From the NCBI GenBank assembly GCA_963783855.1, contig CAWAPE010000005.1, positions 558,001-622,000 of the forward strand: DNA of 64,000 nucleotides, read 5' to 3'. Below, piece after piece: positions 16,663-26,259 of the stretch (position 1 is the first letter of the stretch; each line of letters begins with the position of its first letter). The notes beneath the pieces were generated by a model that saw only the letters and a list, made by a program, of their open reading frames with translations, was not told the origin of the DNA and did not search any database. The DNA is from JAKAGZ01 sp963783855 (GTDB lineage: Bacteria > Bacteroidota > Ignavibacteria > Ignavibacteriales > Ignavibacteriaceae). Both the position numbers and the translations under genes were made by a program.

Positions 16663-19560
16663 TTATGAAATTGGTTCTTCAATATAATCGGTAATAGGAT
16701 TACAACTACAAACAAGATTTCTATCACCATAAGCATTATTAACTCTCCCCACTGTTGGCCAAAATTTTGATTTTTTTGTCCATTCAACCGGGAAAACTGC
16801 TTTCTCACGACTGTATGAATGATTCCATTCACCAGATAAAACAGAAACTAATGTGTGAGGTGAATTTTTTAACACATTATCTTTAATATCAGCCTTGTTT
16901 TCTTCAATCTCCCTTATTTCTTCTCTAATAGATAATAAAGCATCACAAAACCTGTCTAGTTCAATTCTGGATTCACTTTCGGTTGGTTCAACCATTAAGG
17001 TTCCTGCAACCGGGAAAGAAACTGTAGGTGCGTGATAGCCATAATCCATAAGTCTTTTTGCAATATCTTCTACTTCAATATTAATTGCTTTATATGGTCT
17101 CATATCAAAAATCAATTCGTGAGCTACCCTGTTTTTTGAACCCTTGTACAGAACACTATATTCTTTTTCAAGTTTTGCTTTAATATAATTCGCATTCAAA
17201 ATAGCAACCCTGGTCGCATCGGTAAGTCCTTTACTCCCCATCATTTTAATATAAGAGTGAGATATTACAAGTATATCAGCACTTCCCCAGGGCGCCGAAG
17301 AAACTGCGTGGATTCCATTTTTATGTCCAATTTTTATAACCGGATTTTCAGGGAGAAATTCTACCAGATGTTTTGCAACACCTATAGGTCCAACTCCGGG
17401 TCCACCTCCTCCGTGAGGAATGCAGAACGTTTTATGCAGGTTCAAATGACAAACATCAGCTCCAATTATTGCAGGACTTGTAAGACCAACCTGCGCATTC
17501 ATATTTGCGCCATCCATATAAACCTGCCCGCCATTGTTGTGAATAATCTGACAAATTTCCTGTATCTTTTCTTCAAACACTCCGTGTGTTGAAGGATACG
17601 TAACCATCAAAGCGGAAAGATTATCTTTATTTGCTTCTGCCTTTTGTTTCAGATCAGAAACATCAATATTTCCATTTGAATCACAAGCAACAACAACTAC
17701 TTTCATTCCTGCTAAAACTGCACTTGCAGGATTAGTTCCATGAGCGGAAGATGGAATAAGAACTACATTACGATGGTCATCACCACGACTAATATGATAC
17801 TGGCGAATAACAAGTAAACCTGTAAACTCACCCTGTGCTCCGGAATTCGGCTGCAGAGAAACAGCAGAGAATCCTGTAATTTCACAAAGATCTTTTTCAA
17901 GCTCATTAAAAAGTTCCTTGTAGCCTATAGCCTGATCTTGCGGAACAAAAGGATGAATATTAGCAAATTCAGGCCAGGTGATACCAAGCATTTCAGTCGT
18001 TGCATTTAATTTCATTGTACAGGAACCAAGCGGTATCATTGAATGAACTAACGAAAGATCTTTGTTTTCAAGACTTTTCATATAACGCAGCATTTCAGTT
18101 TCTGAATGATAAGTATTAAATACTTTATGCTGTAAAAAGTCAGTTGTTCTTGTTAAGTGAGCCGGAAACGATACTTCAACATTTTCAGCAATTTTATGAA
18201 TTGCAGCTTCATCAATCTTAGTCTTAATACATTCCGCAAAGACAGAAAGTATTTCAAGCACATCTTCGTACTCAGTAATTTCAGAAAGAGAAATTCCTAT
18301 TGAATTGTCTTCGAAATATCTGAAATTCATTTCTTTTTTAACTGCTCTTTCTCTCAATTTTGTTAATTGATCAGCTGTATTATTTGGAAATTCAACATTC
18401 AGAGTATCAAAGAAATTTTCATTGGATTGTTTAAGCCCTAAATCTTTAAGGCCGTCATTAAGAACACTGGTAAGTTTATTTATTCTTTCAGCAATTTTTT
18501 TAATCCCATCCTTACCATGATAAACTACATACATCCCTGCAATAACTGCCAGCAATACCTGCGCTGTGCAAATATTACTTGTAGCTTTTTCCCGTCTGAT
18601 ATGCTGTTCTCTTGTTTGCAGAGCCATTCTAAATGCATTATTGCCATTAGAATCAACTGAGACACCAATTATTCTTCCCGGGATATATCTTTTAAAATCC
18701 TCTCTTGTAGCAAAATATGCTGCGTGTGGCCCGCCATATCCCATCGGGACACCGAATCTTTGTGTTGTTCCAACAACAACGTCAGCACCAAATTTTCCCG
18801 GTGGAGTAAGAAGTGAAAGGCTCAGTAAATCTGCAGCAACAACTTTATAAATATTTTTTTGACTCGCTGCATTAAAAAGATCTTTGTAATCGTAAATTTC
18901 GCCTTTGCCCGAAGGATATTGAACAAGCATACCAAAAATATCATCAGTCAGTTCAATATTCCTGTGATCACCAATCTTTAATTCTATACCTTGTGGAATT
19001 GCTCTTGTTTTTAATACATCAATAGTCTGAGGGAATGTATCTTCAGATACAAAGAACACATTCGCTTCCTTATTTTTTCTGAGAGAATGAAATAACGACA
19101 TTGCTTCTGCTGCAGCCGTACCTTCATCAAGAAGTGAGGCATTTGCAATGGGCATTCCTGTTAAATCAATTACTGCTGTTTGGAAATTTAGAAGAGCCTC
19201 CAGCCTTCCCTGGGCAATTTCAGCCTGGTATGGTGTATATTGAGTATACCAGCCGGGATTCTCAAGAATGTTCCTCTGAATTACAGAAGGAGTTTTGGTG
19301 GGATAATACCCCATTCCTATATATGATTTAAATACTTTATTTTTTTGTGCGATTTTTTTTAGATTCTGAATGTAACTTGATTCTGTCACTGGTTCATCCA
19401 GATTCAAATTACCTTTTAGTCTGATATGAGGCGGAACCGTCTCATCAATCAAAGTATCTAAAGATTCAACACCTATTACTTCCAGCATTTCAGTTATTTC
19501 ATCAGAATCAGGACCAATATGCCTGTTTTGAAACTTATCAGGATGTTCGAAAAATTTCAT
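16663..19560 (-). CDS. gcvP: Glycine dehydrogenase (decarboxylating), P-protein of the glycine cleavage system
   Basis: 965 residues, the full-length single-chain form, with N- and C-terminal PLP-enzyme halves. It decarboxylates glycine and passes aminomethyl to the lipoyl H-protein. Landmarks are the start HPDKFQNRHIGPDSDEI, YIGMGYYPTKTPSVIQRNI, the PLP lysine region HLNLHKTFCIPHGGGGPG near residue 710, and TYPSTHGVFEE. The C-terminal zone ends with the family-typical WTKKSKFWPTVGRVNNAYGD. gcvT and gcvH are not in this window. I saw no glycine riboswitch upstream. A strong terminator follows. Confidence 0.97.
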   Translation of the reverse strand: MKFFEHPDKFQNRHIGPDSDEITEMLEVIGVESLDTLIDETVPPHIRLKGNLNLDEPVTESSYIQNLKKIAQKNKVFKSYIGMGYYPTKTPSVIQRNILENPGWYTQYTPYQAEIAQGRLEALLNFQTAVIDLTGMPIANASLLDEGTAAAEAMSLFHSLRKNKEANVFFVSEDTFPQTIDVLKTRAIPQGIELKIGDHRNIELTDDIFGMLVQYPSGKGEIYDYKDLFNAASQKNIYKVVAADLLSLSLLTPPGKFGADVVVGTTQRFGVPMGYGGPHAAYFATREDFKRYIPGRIIGVSVDSNGNNAFRMALQTREQHIRREKATSNICTAQVLLAVIAGMYVVYHGKDGIKKIAERINKLTSVLNDGLKDLGLKQSNENFFDTLNVEFPNNTADQLTKLRERAVKKEMNFRYFEDNSIGISLSEITEYEDVLEILSVFAECIKTKIDEAAIHKIAENVEVSFPAHLTRTTDFLQHKVFNTYHSETEMLRYMKSLENKDLSLVHSMIPLGSCTMKLNATTEMLGITWPEFANIHPFVPQDQAIGYKELFNELEKDLCEITGFSAVSLQPNSGAQGEFTGLLVIRQYHISRGDDHRNVVLIPSSAHGTNPASAVLAGMKVVVVACDSNGNIDVSDLKQKAEANKDNLSALMVTYPSTHGVFEEKIQEICQIIHNNGGQVYMDGANMNAQVGLTSPAIIGADVCHLNLHKTFCIPHGGGGPGVGPIGVAKHLVEFLPENPVIKIGHKNGIHAVSSAPWGSADILVISHSYIKMMGSKGLTDATRVAILNANYIKAKLEKEYSVLYKGSKNRVAHELIFDMRPYKAINIEVEDIAKRLMDYGYHAPTVSFPVAGTLMVEPTESESRIELDRFCDALLSIREEIREIEENKADIKDNVLKNSPHTLVSVLSGEWNHSYSREKAVFPVEWTKKSKFWPTVGRVNNAYGDRNLVCSCNPITDYIEEPIS

Positions 19561-19686
19561 AAAATCATTTCTCTCTTATTTTAGCAGATTCAATATTATT
19601 ATTAATTATTTAATTTTTATTTAAGAAATTTAAACAATTATTGGATAAAACTGGTTATGCGCTTTAAATAAATATTCAGGTAGAAA

Positions 19687-20481
19687 TTACTGACCGGGTT
19701 CCCCGTATTCCTCCTGAAGCTTTTTAAAGGCTACTTCGGCAGCATTTTGTTCGGCAATTTTCTTACTTTTCCCCTTTCCCACCCCATAATTCTGTCCATC
19801 AATATGTACTTCAATTGTGAATATTTTATTGTGATGTGGGCCTTCTTCCTTTACGACATAATAAGATGGTGTATCCATCTTTCTCGATTGTGCATATTCA
19901 AGAAGCTGACTTTTAAAGTTTTCATCAATCAAATAAATCCCGGCTTTAGCAAAAGGATCAATTATAACCCTTTTTATAAAAAACTTAGCGGCATCAAGAC
20001 CATTATCCAGATAAATTGCACCAATTATTGCTTCAAAAGCATCTGCCTGAATAGTTTTTGAATTTTGAGTAAATGTGGAAGAAAGGTTTTTACCGACAAG
20101 AAGAAATTCTGAAAGAGAAATTGAATCTGCTGCATCAGCAAGTGCTAATTTATTGACAAATTTAGCTCTTGCCTTGGTAAGAAAACCTTCATCTTCTTCA
20201 GGGAATTTTTTAAAGAGATATTCAGCTACCGTAATGCTTAAGACTGCGTCCCCAAGAAATTCGAGTCTTTCATTTGAGGTATCAAGGTCACTATTTTGCT
20301 CAAGGTATGAACGATGTAACAATGCTCTTACAAAATACCTATGATTTTTGATTTTGTAGCCGATGAGTTTTTCAATCTTTCTAAATTTTTCAGGACTTAA
20401 AAATGAAAAGGGATCAACAATATCTCTTTCGATATTATCTTTTCTAAAGGTGTGTAATATTCTGGTGAATAAGCCAGTCAA
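19687..20481 (-). CDS. rnc: Ribonuclease III
   Basis: 264 residues. The endonuclease domain spans about residues 30-180, with signature NERLEFLGDAVL and the catalytic acidic cluster continuing in ADAFEAIIGAIYLDNG. A C-terminal double-stranded RNA-binding domain spans about 185-255 (FKSQLLEYAQ, KGKSKKIAEQNAAEVAFKKL). The enzyme processes rRNA and other structured RNAs. The start is a TTG at 20481 supported by GGAG seven bases upstream. Adjacency to acpP is a common bacterial arrangement, but a terminator lies between the two, so rnc probably has its own promoter in the 176-base gap. Confidence 0.95.
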   Translation of the reverse strand: MTGLFTRILHTFRKDNIERDIVDPFSFLSPEKFRKIEKLIGYKIKNHRYFVRALLHRSYLEQNSDLDTSNERLEFLGDAVLSITVAEYLFKKFPEEDEGFLTKARAKFVNKLALADAADSISLSEFLLVGKNLSSTFTQNSKTIQADAFEAIIGAIYLDNGLDAAKFFIKRVIIDPFAKAGIYLIDENFKSQLLEYAQSRKMDTPSYYVVKEEGPHHNKIFTIEVHIDGQNYGVGKGKSKKIAEQNAAEVAFKKLQEEYGEPGQ

Positions 20482-20615
20482 AACTGCTCCGATAACGTTA
20501 ATCTTCTTTCGCCATAAATATCTTTTATAACTGTTTAAATTTAATGATTAGGAAGGAGAAGCGCATTCGCAAAGAGGAAATTTCTAATAAATTAAATTCT
20601 TTATAAACGCAGGCT

Positions 20616-20648
20616 ATAAAAAATGCCGGAGAGAATATTCTCCCCGGC
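20616..20648 (-). terminator. Rho-independent terminator after acpP
   Basis: GCCGGAGAGAAT and ATTCTCCCCGGC at 20625-20648 form a 12-bp stem with one mismatch. On the minus strand it is followed by ATTTTTTAT. It lies 10 bases after the acpP stop and closes the fab operon. Confidence 0.85.
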
Positions 20649-20657
20649 CCGTATAAT

Positions 20658-20897
20658 TTATTTATTACCTAATTTTTCTTTAAGGTAGCTCATTGCATCG
20701 CCAACGGTACCGATTTTTTCAGCATCTTCATCAGGAATTGAAACAGAAAACGCACTTTCAAATCCCATGACAAGTTCAACGATATCAAGTGAATCAGCAC
20801 CTAAATCATTGGTAAAAGAAGCTTCGGGTGTAATCTGAGATTCTTCAACACCTAATTTGTCCATGATAATCTCTTTTACTTTAGCTTCAACATCCAT
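20658..20897 (-). CDS. acpP: Acyl carrier protein
   Basis: 79 residues, highly acidic. The phosphopantetheine attachment serine sits in the classic LGADSLDIVELVM motif near residue 37. VEAKVKEIIMDKLGVEE at the start and EEDAEKI-type loops (here PDEDAEKIGTVGDAMSYL) are family-typical. This is the housekeeping carrier for type II fatty-acid synthesis, last gene of the plsX-fab operon. Two further carriers in the cluster at 53.8-56.2 kb are distinct and probably specialised. Confidence 0.97.
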   Translation of the reverse strand: MDVEAKVKEIIMDKLGVEESQITPEASFTNDLGADSLDIVELVMGFESAFSVSIPDEDAEKIGTVGDAMSYLKEKLGNK

Positions 20898-20965
20898 TTG
20901 TTTTCTCCTATAGTTATTATTTTGTTTTTGTTTATTCGGTTCAAATAAAAATTTATTTGCCTTAA

Positions 20966-21712
20966 TTACATAGTTAATCCGCCATCAACAGCAAGCACCT
21001 GTCCTGTAATGTAATCTGAATCTTCAGACGCCAGAAAAACAGAGGCTTTTGCAATATCTTCGGGTTTTGCAATTCTGTTTAAAGGAACCTGTGAAATAAC
21101 AGCTTCCTTTTGCTTATCGTTTAATTTTTCCGTCATATCAGTAGAAACATATCCGGGTGCAATTGCATTAACAGTTATGTTTCTTGAAGCCATTTCCCTG
21201 GCAAGCGATTTTGTAAATCCTATTACCCCGGCTTTTGAAGCAACATAATTTGACTGGCCGGGATTTCCAATAATAGCTACAACAGAGGAAATATTAATTA
21301 TTTTTCCTTTCCTTTGTCCCATCATTGGTTTTACTGCGAACTTACAATAATTAAAAACACTTTTTAAATTTGCCTGAATAACTGAATCAAAATCTTCTTC
21401 TTTCATTCTCAGAAGCAGATTATCCCTAGCTATCCCTGCATTGTTCACTAAGATATCTAAACCGCCCAAATTATCCAAAGTAAATTTAATTGTTTTTTCT
21501 GCCTCTGAAAAAATTGAAGCATCTGCCTGAAAACCTATCAATTTTACTCCAAAATCAGCAGATTTAGCCTCGATCTCTTTTGCGGCATCTACAGAGTTAT
21601 TATATGTAAAAACTACATCACATCCCTGAGCAGCAAACTCTAAGACAATTGCTTTCCCGATACCTCTTGTACCGCCAGTAACTATCGCTTTTTTATTCTG
21701 TAGTTTTTTCAT
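20966..21712 (-). CDS. fabG: 3-oxoacyl-ACP reductase
   Basis: 248 residues, short-chain dehydrogenase that reduces 3-ketoacyl-ACP with NADPH in fatty-acid elongation. It has the nucleotide motif TGGTRGIGKAI at residues 12-22, NNAG at about 90, and the catalytic Ser-Tyr-Lys as INISSVVAIIGNPGQSNYVASKAG. The C-terminus DYITGQVLAVDGGLTM is diagnostic of FabG. The first codons overlap the last codons of the DUF3109 gene by 4 bases, indicating translational coupling, and acpP follows after 68 bases. Confidence 0.96.
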   Translation of the reverse strand: MKKLQNKKAIVTGGTRGIGKAIVLEFAAQGCDVVFTYNNSVDAAKEIEAKSADFGVKLIGFQADASIFSEAEKTIKFTLDNLGGLDILVNNAGIARDNLLLRMKEEDFDSVIQANLKSVFNYCKFAVKPMMGQRKGKIINISSVVAIIGNPGQSNYVASKAGVIGFTKSLAREMASRNITVNAIAPGYVSTDMTEKLNDKQKEAVISQVPLNRIAKPEDIAKASVFLASEDSDYITGQVLAVDGGLTM

Positions 21713-22296
21713 GCTACGTCTTTTGAATCCTTAGAGTCTAAAAATTCCTTACTGTATTCATCAAGTTCTGCAAAGGCCCTTTCACCAAAAAAATGAATAA
21801 GTTCTTCTTTGCAGGCTTCGTAGATCGAAGTTTCAGCCATAGGATTTTTATTGCATGTCTTTAACCTGTCTATGTGCTCGTCATCAATAGTAAGTGCCCC
21901 TTCGTAAATAACAAGTGGAAATAATATACAATAAAGCGGCTTATATTTCCACTTGTATGCACCTTCATTCATTGCCAGTTTTTGAAGCACACACAGTCCG
22001 TTTTTATCCAGGAAATTGCATTTCCCGTTAATTACTTCCGTACCAACCGCAATACCAGAATCAAAGTCTTCATCTTCTTCAGGTTCCTCGAACCATGTGC
22101 TGGTGTCTTTTGACTGAGTTTCATCCATCAACGGAAATAGTTTATCCTTTAACCTGAGAATTAATTCACTTTCTTTCTTATCTGTATAAACACCATAATG
22201 ACAGCATTCACCACCACATTTACAACTGAATTTAAAGGTGAAAATTAAAGGATCGATTTTGATTCCATTTATTTCTTTTGTGAACTTTTGTGCCAT
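21709..22296 (-). CDS. DUF3109 family cysteine-rich protein
   Basis: 195 residues with an N-terminal cysteine cluster (FSCKCGGECCHYGVY near residue 25) and further cysteines in NGKCNFLDKNGLCVLQ near 100, YCILFPL near 125 and LKTCNKNP. The spacing matches the DUF3109/YkgJ-like group of putative metal-cluster proteins. It is embedded between fabD and fabG, overlapping fabD by 1 base and fabG by 4, so it is co-translated with lipid-synthesis enzymes. No enzymatic role is established; an Fe-S or zinc site is inferred from the cysteines only. Confidence 0.8.
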   Translation of the reverse strand: MAQKFTKEINGIKIDPLIFTFKFSCKCGGECCHYGVYTDKKESELILRLKDKLFPLMDETQSKDTSTWFEEPEEDEDFDSGIAVGTEVINGKCNFLDKNGLCVLQKLAMNEGAYKWKYKPLYCILFPLVIYEGALTIDDEHIDRLKTCNKNPMAETSIYEACKEELIHFFGERAFAELDEYSKEFLDSKDSKDVA

Positions 22297-23210
22297 TATA
22301 AAAACTGCTCCACGTCTGTAAATTTATCAATTCCAAAAACTTTTACACCAGGGTTTGATCTTTTTACCAATCCCTGTAATACTTTCCCCGGGCCGACTTC
22401 GTAAAATTCATCAAAACCATCAGCAATCATATTTTTAAGAGTTTCTTCCCATCTTACCGGAGAAGTTACCTGCTCAATCAGCAGGTTTTGAATTTCATCT
22501 TTATTTGTAACTGGTTTGGCGCTTACATTTGCATAGACCGGAAATCTTGCATCATAAACCGGTGTATTTTCCAAAGCAGTTTTTAATTTATCTTTTGCTG
22601 ATTGCATCAACGGAGAATGAAATGCACCGCTGACAACTAATTCTTTAACAAGTTTAGCACCTTTAGCTTTGCAAATTTCCATTCCCTTTTTTACACCATC
22701 AACTGAACCGGATATTACAATTTGTCCCGGCGAATTGAAATTTGCAGACTGAACTATCCCTGAAGAAGAAGCTTCAGCAAGGCATTCGTCAACTATTTCT
22801 GCATCAAGTCCAATTACAGCAGCCATTGTACCGGGATTATCAATCCCCGCCTGCTGCATTGCTTTTCCTCTTTCTCTGACCAGTTTAACTGCATCATAAA
22901 ATTGGATTGAACCTGCTGCTACAATTGCTGAATACTCACCGAGTGAATGTCCTGCTGCACCTTCAATGTCTAATGTCCTAATTATACTCGCCAGAATAAC
23001 ACTGTGCAAAAAAATTGCCGGTTGTGTAAACTCAGTTTGCTTTAGTTGATCTTCAGGGCCATTGAAAAGAATATATGACAAATTTATACCGAGCGCTTCG
23101 TCTGCCGTTTTTATCATTTCTTTGGCTTCAACAGAATTGTCGTAAATATCTTTTGCCATCCCGACGTATTGAGAACCTTGTCCAGGGAATAAAAATGCTT
23201 TCTTGCTCAT
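22296..23210 (-). CDS. fabD: Malonyl-CoA:ACP transacylase
   Basis: 304 residues. It carries the FPGQGSQYVGMAKD N-terminal motif, the nucleophile serine in GAAGHSLGEYSA near residue 90, the arginine in VRERGKAMQQA, and the catalytic histidine in SGAFHSPLM near 200. It loads malonyl units onto ACP for fatty-acid elongation. It sits between fabH (23-base gap) and DUF3109 (overlap) in the lipid operon. Confidence 0.96.
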   Translation of the reverse strand: MSKKAFLFPGQGSQYVGMAKDIYDNSVEAKEMIKTADEALGINLSYILFNGPEDQLKQTEFTQPAIFLHSVILASIIRTLDIEGAAGHSLGEYSAIVAAGSIQFYDAVKLVRERGKAMQQAGIDNPGTMAAVIGLDAEIVDECLAEASSSGIVQSANFNSPGQIVISGSVDGVKKGMEICKAKGAKLVKELVVSGAFHSPLMQSAKDKLKTALENTPVYDARFPVYANVSAKPVTNKDEIQNLLIEQVTSPVRWEETLKNMIADGFDEFYEVGPGKVLQGLVKRSNPGVKVFGIDKFTDVEQFL

Positions 23211-23233
23211 TTTAATTTTTTATTTTTTAAGAA

Positions 23234-24235
23234 TTAAATTGCCCACACAACGTAGCTGGCACCCCAGGTAAACCCGGCACCAAAAGCAGAAAGGATAACT
23301 TTATCACCTTTTTTTAATTTTCCATCCCTATAATATTCAGTCAAACAGAGTGGAATAGTTGCTGCCGTTGTATTGCCGTATTTGTTGATATTAATCATAA
23401 CCTTATCCTTGCTCAGACCCATTCGCTCAGCCGTCGCGTCAATAATTCTTAAATTAGCCTGATGAGGAACCAGGTAAGCAATATCATCGGATTTCAGATT
23501 ATTTCTTTGCATAATTTCATAAGATATATCAGCCATTCCCTTTACTGCAACTTTAAAGACTGCCTTTCCATCTTGGAAGAGATAGTGCATTTTGTTGTCA
23601 ACAGTATCGTGGGTAGGAGGGTTAAGACTTCCACCGCCCTTCATATGAAGAGCTTCTTTACCAGATCCGTCTATTCTTAATAAGGAATCCATTAATCCGT
23701 AATTTTTATCTTCACTTGGTTCAAGTAAAATTGCAGAGGCAGCATCTCCGAAAAGTATACAATTATTTCTATCAGTATAATCCACGATTGAACTCATTTT
23801 ATCCGCACCGATAACCATAACTTTTTTATAGCTTCCACTTTCAATCAGTGAACAGCCTGTCTGATATGCAAATAAAAATCCTGAACAGGCCGCAGAGAGA
23901 TCAAATCCCCAGGCATTTTTTGCACCTATGTTGTCCTGCACAAGGCAAGCGGTAGCCGGGAAAAACATATCGGGTGTAACTGTTGCAACAATTATTACAT
24001 CAATTTCATCCGCAGTCATGTTTTTTGATTTTAATAAATCAAGTGCCGCCCCTGTTGCGAGATCGCTGGTTGCGCCATTTTCCAGAAGTCTTCTTTCACT
24101 AATTCCTGTTCTTGTCCTGATCCATTCATCATTTGTATCAACTATCTTTTCAAAGTAAGCATTATCGAGAACCTTATCAGGTACATACATCCCCACACCG
24201 CTAATTACCGCATTAAACTTTTTATCGTTATTCAT
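23234..24235 (-). CDS. fabH: 3-oxoacyl-ACP synthase III
   Basis: 333 residues, thiolase-fold condensing enzyme that starts fatty-acid synthesis from acyl-CoA and malonyl-ACP. The catalytic triad is visible as Cys in DLSAACSGFLFAY, His in LVPHQANLRIID, and Asn in NKYGNTTAATIP. The N-terminus has the family pattern VGMYVPDKVLDN and DEWIRTRTGISERR. It lies 12 bases downstream of plsX. A divergent second KAS III is encoded at 54.06 kb in a specialised cluster. Confidence 0.96.
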   Translation of the reverse strand: MNNDKKFNAVISGVGMYVPDKVLDNAYFEKIVDTNDEWIRTRTGISERRLLENGATSDLATGAALDLLKSKNMTADEIDVIIVATVTPDMFFPATACLVQDNIGAKNAWGFDLSAACSGFLFAYQTGCSLIESGSYKKVMVIGADKMSSIVDYTDRNNCILFGDAASAILLEPSEDKNYGLMDSLLRIDGSGKEALHMKGGGSLNPPTHDTVDNKMHYLFQDGKAVFKVAVKGMADISYEIMQRNNLKSDDIAYLVPHQANLRIIDATAERMGLSKDKVMININKYGNTTAATIPLCLTEYYRDGKLKKGDKVILSAFGAGFTWGASYVVWAI

Positions 24236-24247
24236 ATCTGTCCAGAG

Positions 24248-25282
24248 TCAATTAATGTTTGAATATTTTTTTATAGATGTTTCAATCTTTTGCAAGAGAT
24301 TTTTATGGTGCATCTCGTTTGCTTTTAACACCATGTTTTTAATGGCTTTCGGGGTACTGGACCCGTGGCCAATAATACTAATTCCATTAACACCAAGCAA
24401 GGGAACTCCACCGTGTTCCTGGTAGTCCAGAGATTTCAATGATTTTTTTAACGAACCTTTTGAAAGTCCTATTTTTATTTTATCAAAGAAACTGGCTTCT
24501 GCAGTTTTTGATAAAAGATGCTTTAATAACAAAGGTACGGATTCACCAAATTTTAACAGAATATTTCCTACAAATCCGTCACATATAACAATATCAACCT
24601 TGCCATTAAGTATATCTCTGCCTTCAACATTACCAACAAAATTTAGATTAGATTGCTGAATTAGTTTTGCAGCTGCTTCGCTAACCTCGTTACCTTTTCC
24701 TTCTTCTTCGCCCATGCTAAGTACACCAATTGAAGGATTTTTGACTCCTCCCATTTCCCGGGCATATATTGTCGCCATTATAGCATATTCAAATAAGTGG
24801 CTTGGTTTAGAATCTTTTCCTGCTCCGACATCATATAAATAACAAACTCCTTTCAGGCTTGGCAATTCAGCTCCAATTGTTGGTCTACCAACACCCGGGA
24901 TTCTGCCAATAATTAAAGTAGATGCTGCCATCATTGCACCGGTATTTCCGGCACTAACAAACGCATCTGCATTTTTTTCTTTTACCCGGTTTGCGCCAAC
25001 CACCATTGAGGAATCTTTCTTTTTCTTGAGTGCTGAGGTGGGTGAATCACTCATTTCAATTACTTCGTCAGCATTAATTATAAAATTGTGATCAAAGGAG
25101 AGATTGTTTTCGTTCAGTACCTTAATAATCTCATCAGATTTGCCAACGAGATAAAGGTCAAAATCCTTTTTCTGGTTGAATGCTTCAATTGCACCTAATA
25201 CAGAATTCAAAGGGGCGAAATCGCCCCCCATTGCATCCACAATTATTCTGCACCTGGATGTTTTAGAATCAGAATTATTCAT
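24248..25282 (-). CDS. plsX: Phosphate acyltransferase PlsX
   Basis: 344 residues, converting acyl-ACP to acyl-phosphate, the first step of membrane phospholipid synthesis with PlsY. Landmarks are IIVDAMGGDFAPLNSVLGA at the N-terminus, DSPTSALKKKKDSSMVVGA near residue 80, SAGNTGAMMAAS, and GFVGNILLKFGE. The rpmF-plsX-fabH order is a widely conserved arrangement. No damage seen. Confidence 0.96.
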   Translation of the reverse strand: MNNSDSKTSRCRIIVDAMGGDFAPLNSVLGAIEAFNQKKDFDLYLVGKSDEIIKVLNENNLSFDHNFIINADEVIEMSDSPTSALKKKKDSSMVVGANRVKEKNADAFVSAGNTGAMMAASTLIIGRIPGVGRPTIGAELPSLKGVCYLYDVGAGKDSKPSHLFEYAIMATIYAREMGGVKNPSIGVLSMGEEEGKGNEVSEAAAKLIQQSNLNFVGNVEGRDILNGKVDIVICDGFVGNILLKFGESVPLLLKHLLSKTAEASFFDKIKIGLSKGSLKKSLKSLDYQEHGGVPLLGVNGISIIGHGSSTPKAIKNMVLKANEMHHKNLLQKIETSIKKYSNIN

Positions 25283-25304
25283 TCAAAAGGATTTAATATT
25301 TGAC

Positions 25305-25484
25305 TTAGCTTTTAGGCAAAAACACTGAACGTTCATTATAGTAACCGCAGGCAGGGCAGGCACGGTGTGTCAATTTCATTTCACCGCAATTTGAGCATGA
25401 ACCCAGCGCAGGAGCAGTTGATTTATAGTGTGTTCTACGTTTATCACGTCTCGATTTTGATATTTTCCGTTTAGGATGTGCCAT
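25305..25484 (-). CDS. rpmF: 50S ribosomal protein L32
   Basis: 59 residues, from the ATG at 25484. The start MAHPKRKISKSRRDKRRTHY is the standard L32 beginning. Two cysteine pairs (CSNC and CPAC) form the zinc-ribbon seen in zinc-binding L32 forms. It lies between the DUF177 gene and plsX on the same strand, the classic position. Confidence 0.95.
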   Translation of the reverse strand: MAHPKRKISKSRRDKRRTHYKSTAPALGSCSNCGEMKLTHRACPACGYYNERSVFLPKS

Positions 25485-25505
25485 TTTATTATTCTCTTAT
25501 AATTA

Positions 25506-26006
25506 TTAATTTAATTTGTTTTTCAATTCTATTAAAGGTTTCCACCTCGGATCAACATCTTCCGTCTTACATTCACACGATCCTTCGTTAAGATCTTTCC
25601 CGCACTTTAGGCAAAGACCTTTACAATCATCATTACATAATTTTTTCATTGGTATAGAAAGCAATGCAAAATCTCTTACATCATCGTCTAATTTTATTTT
25701 ATCAGCTTCAGGCGGAATGTAAGTAAGATTTATGTCATCATTATCTTCCGTTTGATCACCAAACAAATACACCATCTGGTAATTTGTTTTAACTTCAGTT
25801 TCAAATTCTTTTCCACATCTGTCGCATTGATAAAGAGCAGAAAGAATTAATGCTGCATTTAGGACTATCTGACTATTTGATTTGCCAAGTTTTACATCAA
25901 CCTTGCAATTACCGAAAAAAGGTTCGTCAATTCCAATATTTTTAACATCTTCATCAAAGCTAAATCCGTGTTCACCGTCACTAAGATTAGCAATCTTAAT
26001 AATCAT
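25506..26006 (-). CDS. DUF177 (YceD-like) protein
   Basis: 166 residues, first gene of the rpmF-plsX-fab operon. The DUF177 family is typically next to rpmF and has been linked to 23S rRNA accumulation. Cysteine pairs in LYQCDRCGKEFETEV (near residue 70) and in CNDDCKGLCLKCGKDLNEG (near 130) form the two halves of a likely zinc site, and the acidic middle and C-terminal DPRWKPLIELKNKL are family-typical. It is divergent from the ABC transporter genes across a 253-base gap that should contain the operon promoter. Confidence 0.88.
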   Translation of the reverse strand: MIIKIANLSDGEHGFSFDEDVKNIGIDEPFFGNCKVDVKLGKSNSQIVLNAALILSALYQCDRCGKEFETEVKTNYQMVYLFGDQTEDNDDINLTYIPPEADKIKLDDDVRDFALLSIPMKKLCNDDCKGLCLKCGKDLNEGSCECKTEDVDPRWKPLIELKNKLN

Positions 26007-26259
26007 TGCAAATTCTCAATATTTTAAGCTAAAACAAGCTTAAATATAGATATAGTTCCCTTTATAATCAAATTTTGAAATATCCCAATAACCGTATCAT
26101 TTTAGCAATTCCGCTTCAATTTTATCCTTTTTAACAAATTAAAGGCTAATTCTAACAAAAGCCTTATATCAATTAAAATTATAATTTTTCTTAATTTAAC
26201 CTTACATTTAGATATTAGTATTTTAGCTATTTATTGTTTGAAAAAAAACTCAAAATTAT

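Noticed and set aside
19561..19686. Glycine riboswitch upstream of gcvP
   Set aside because: The 126-base leader is almost entirely A/T and shows none of the conserved GC-rich paired elements of a glycine aptamer.
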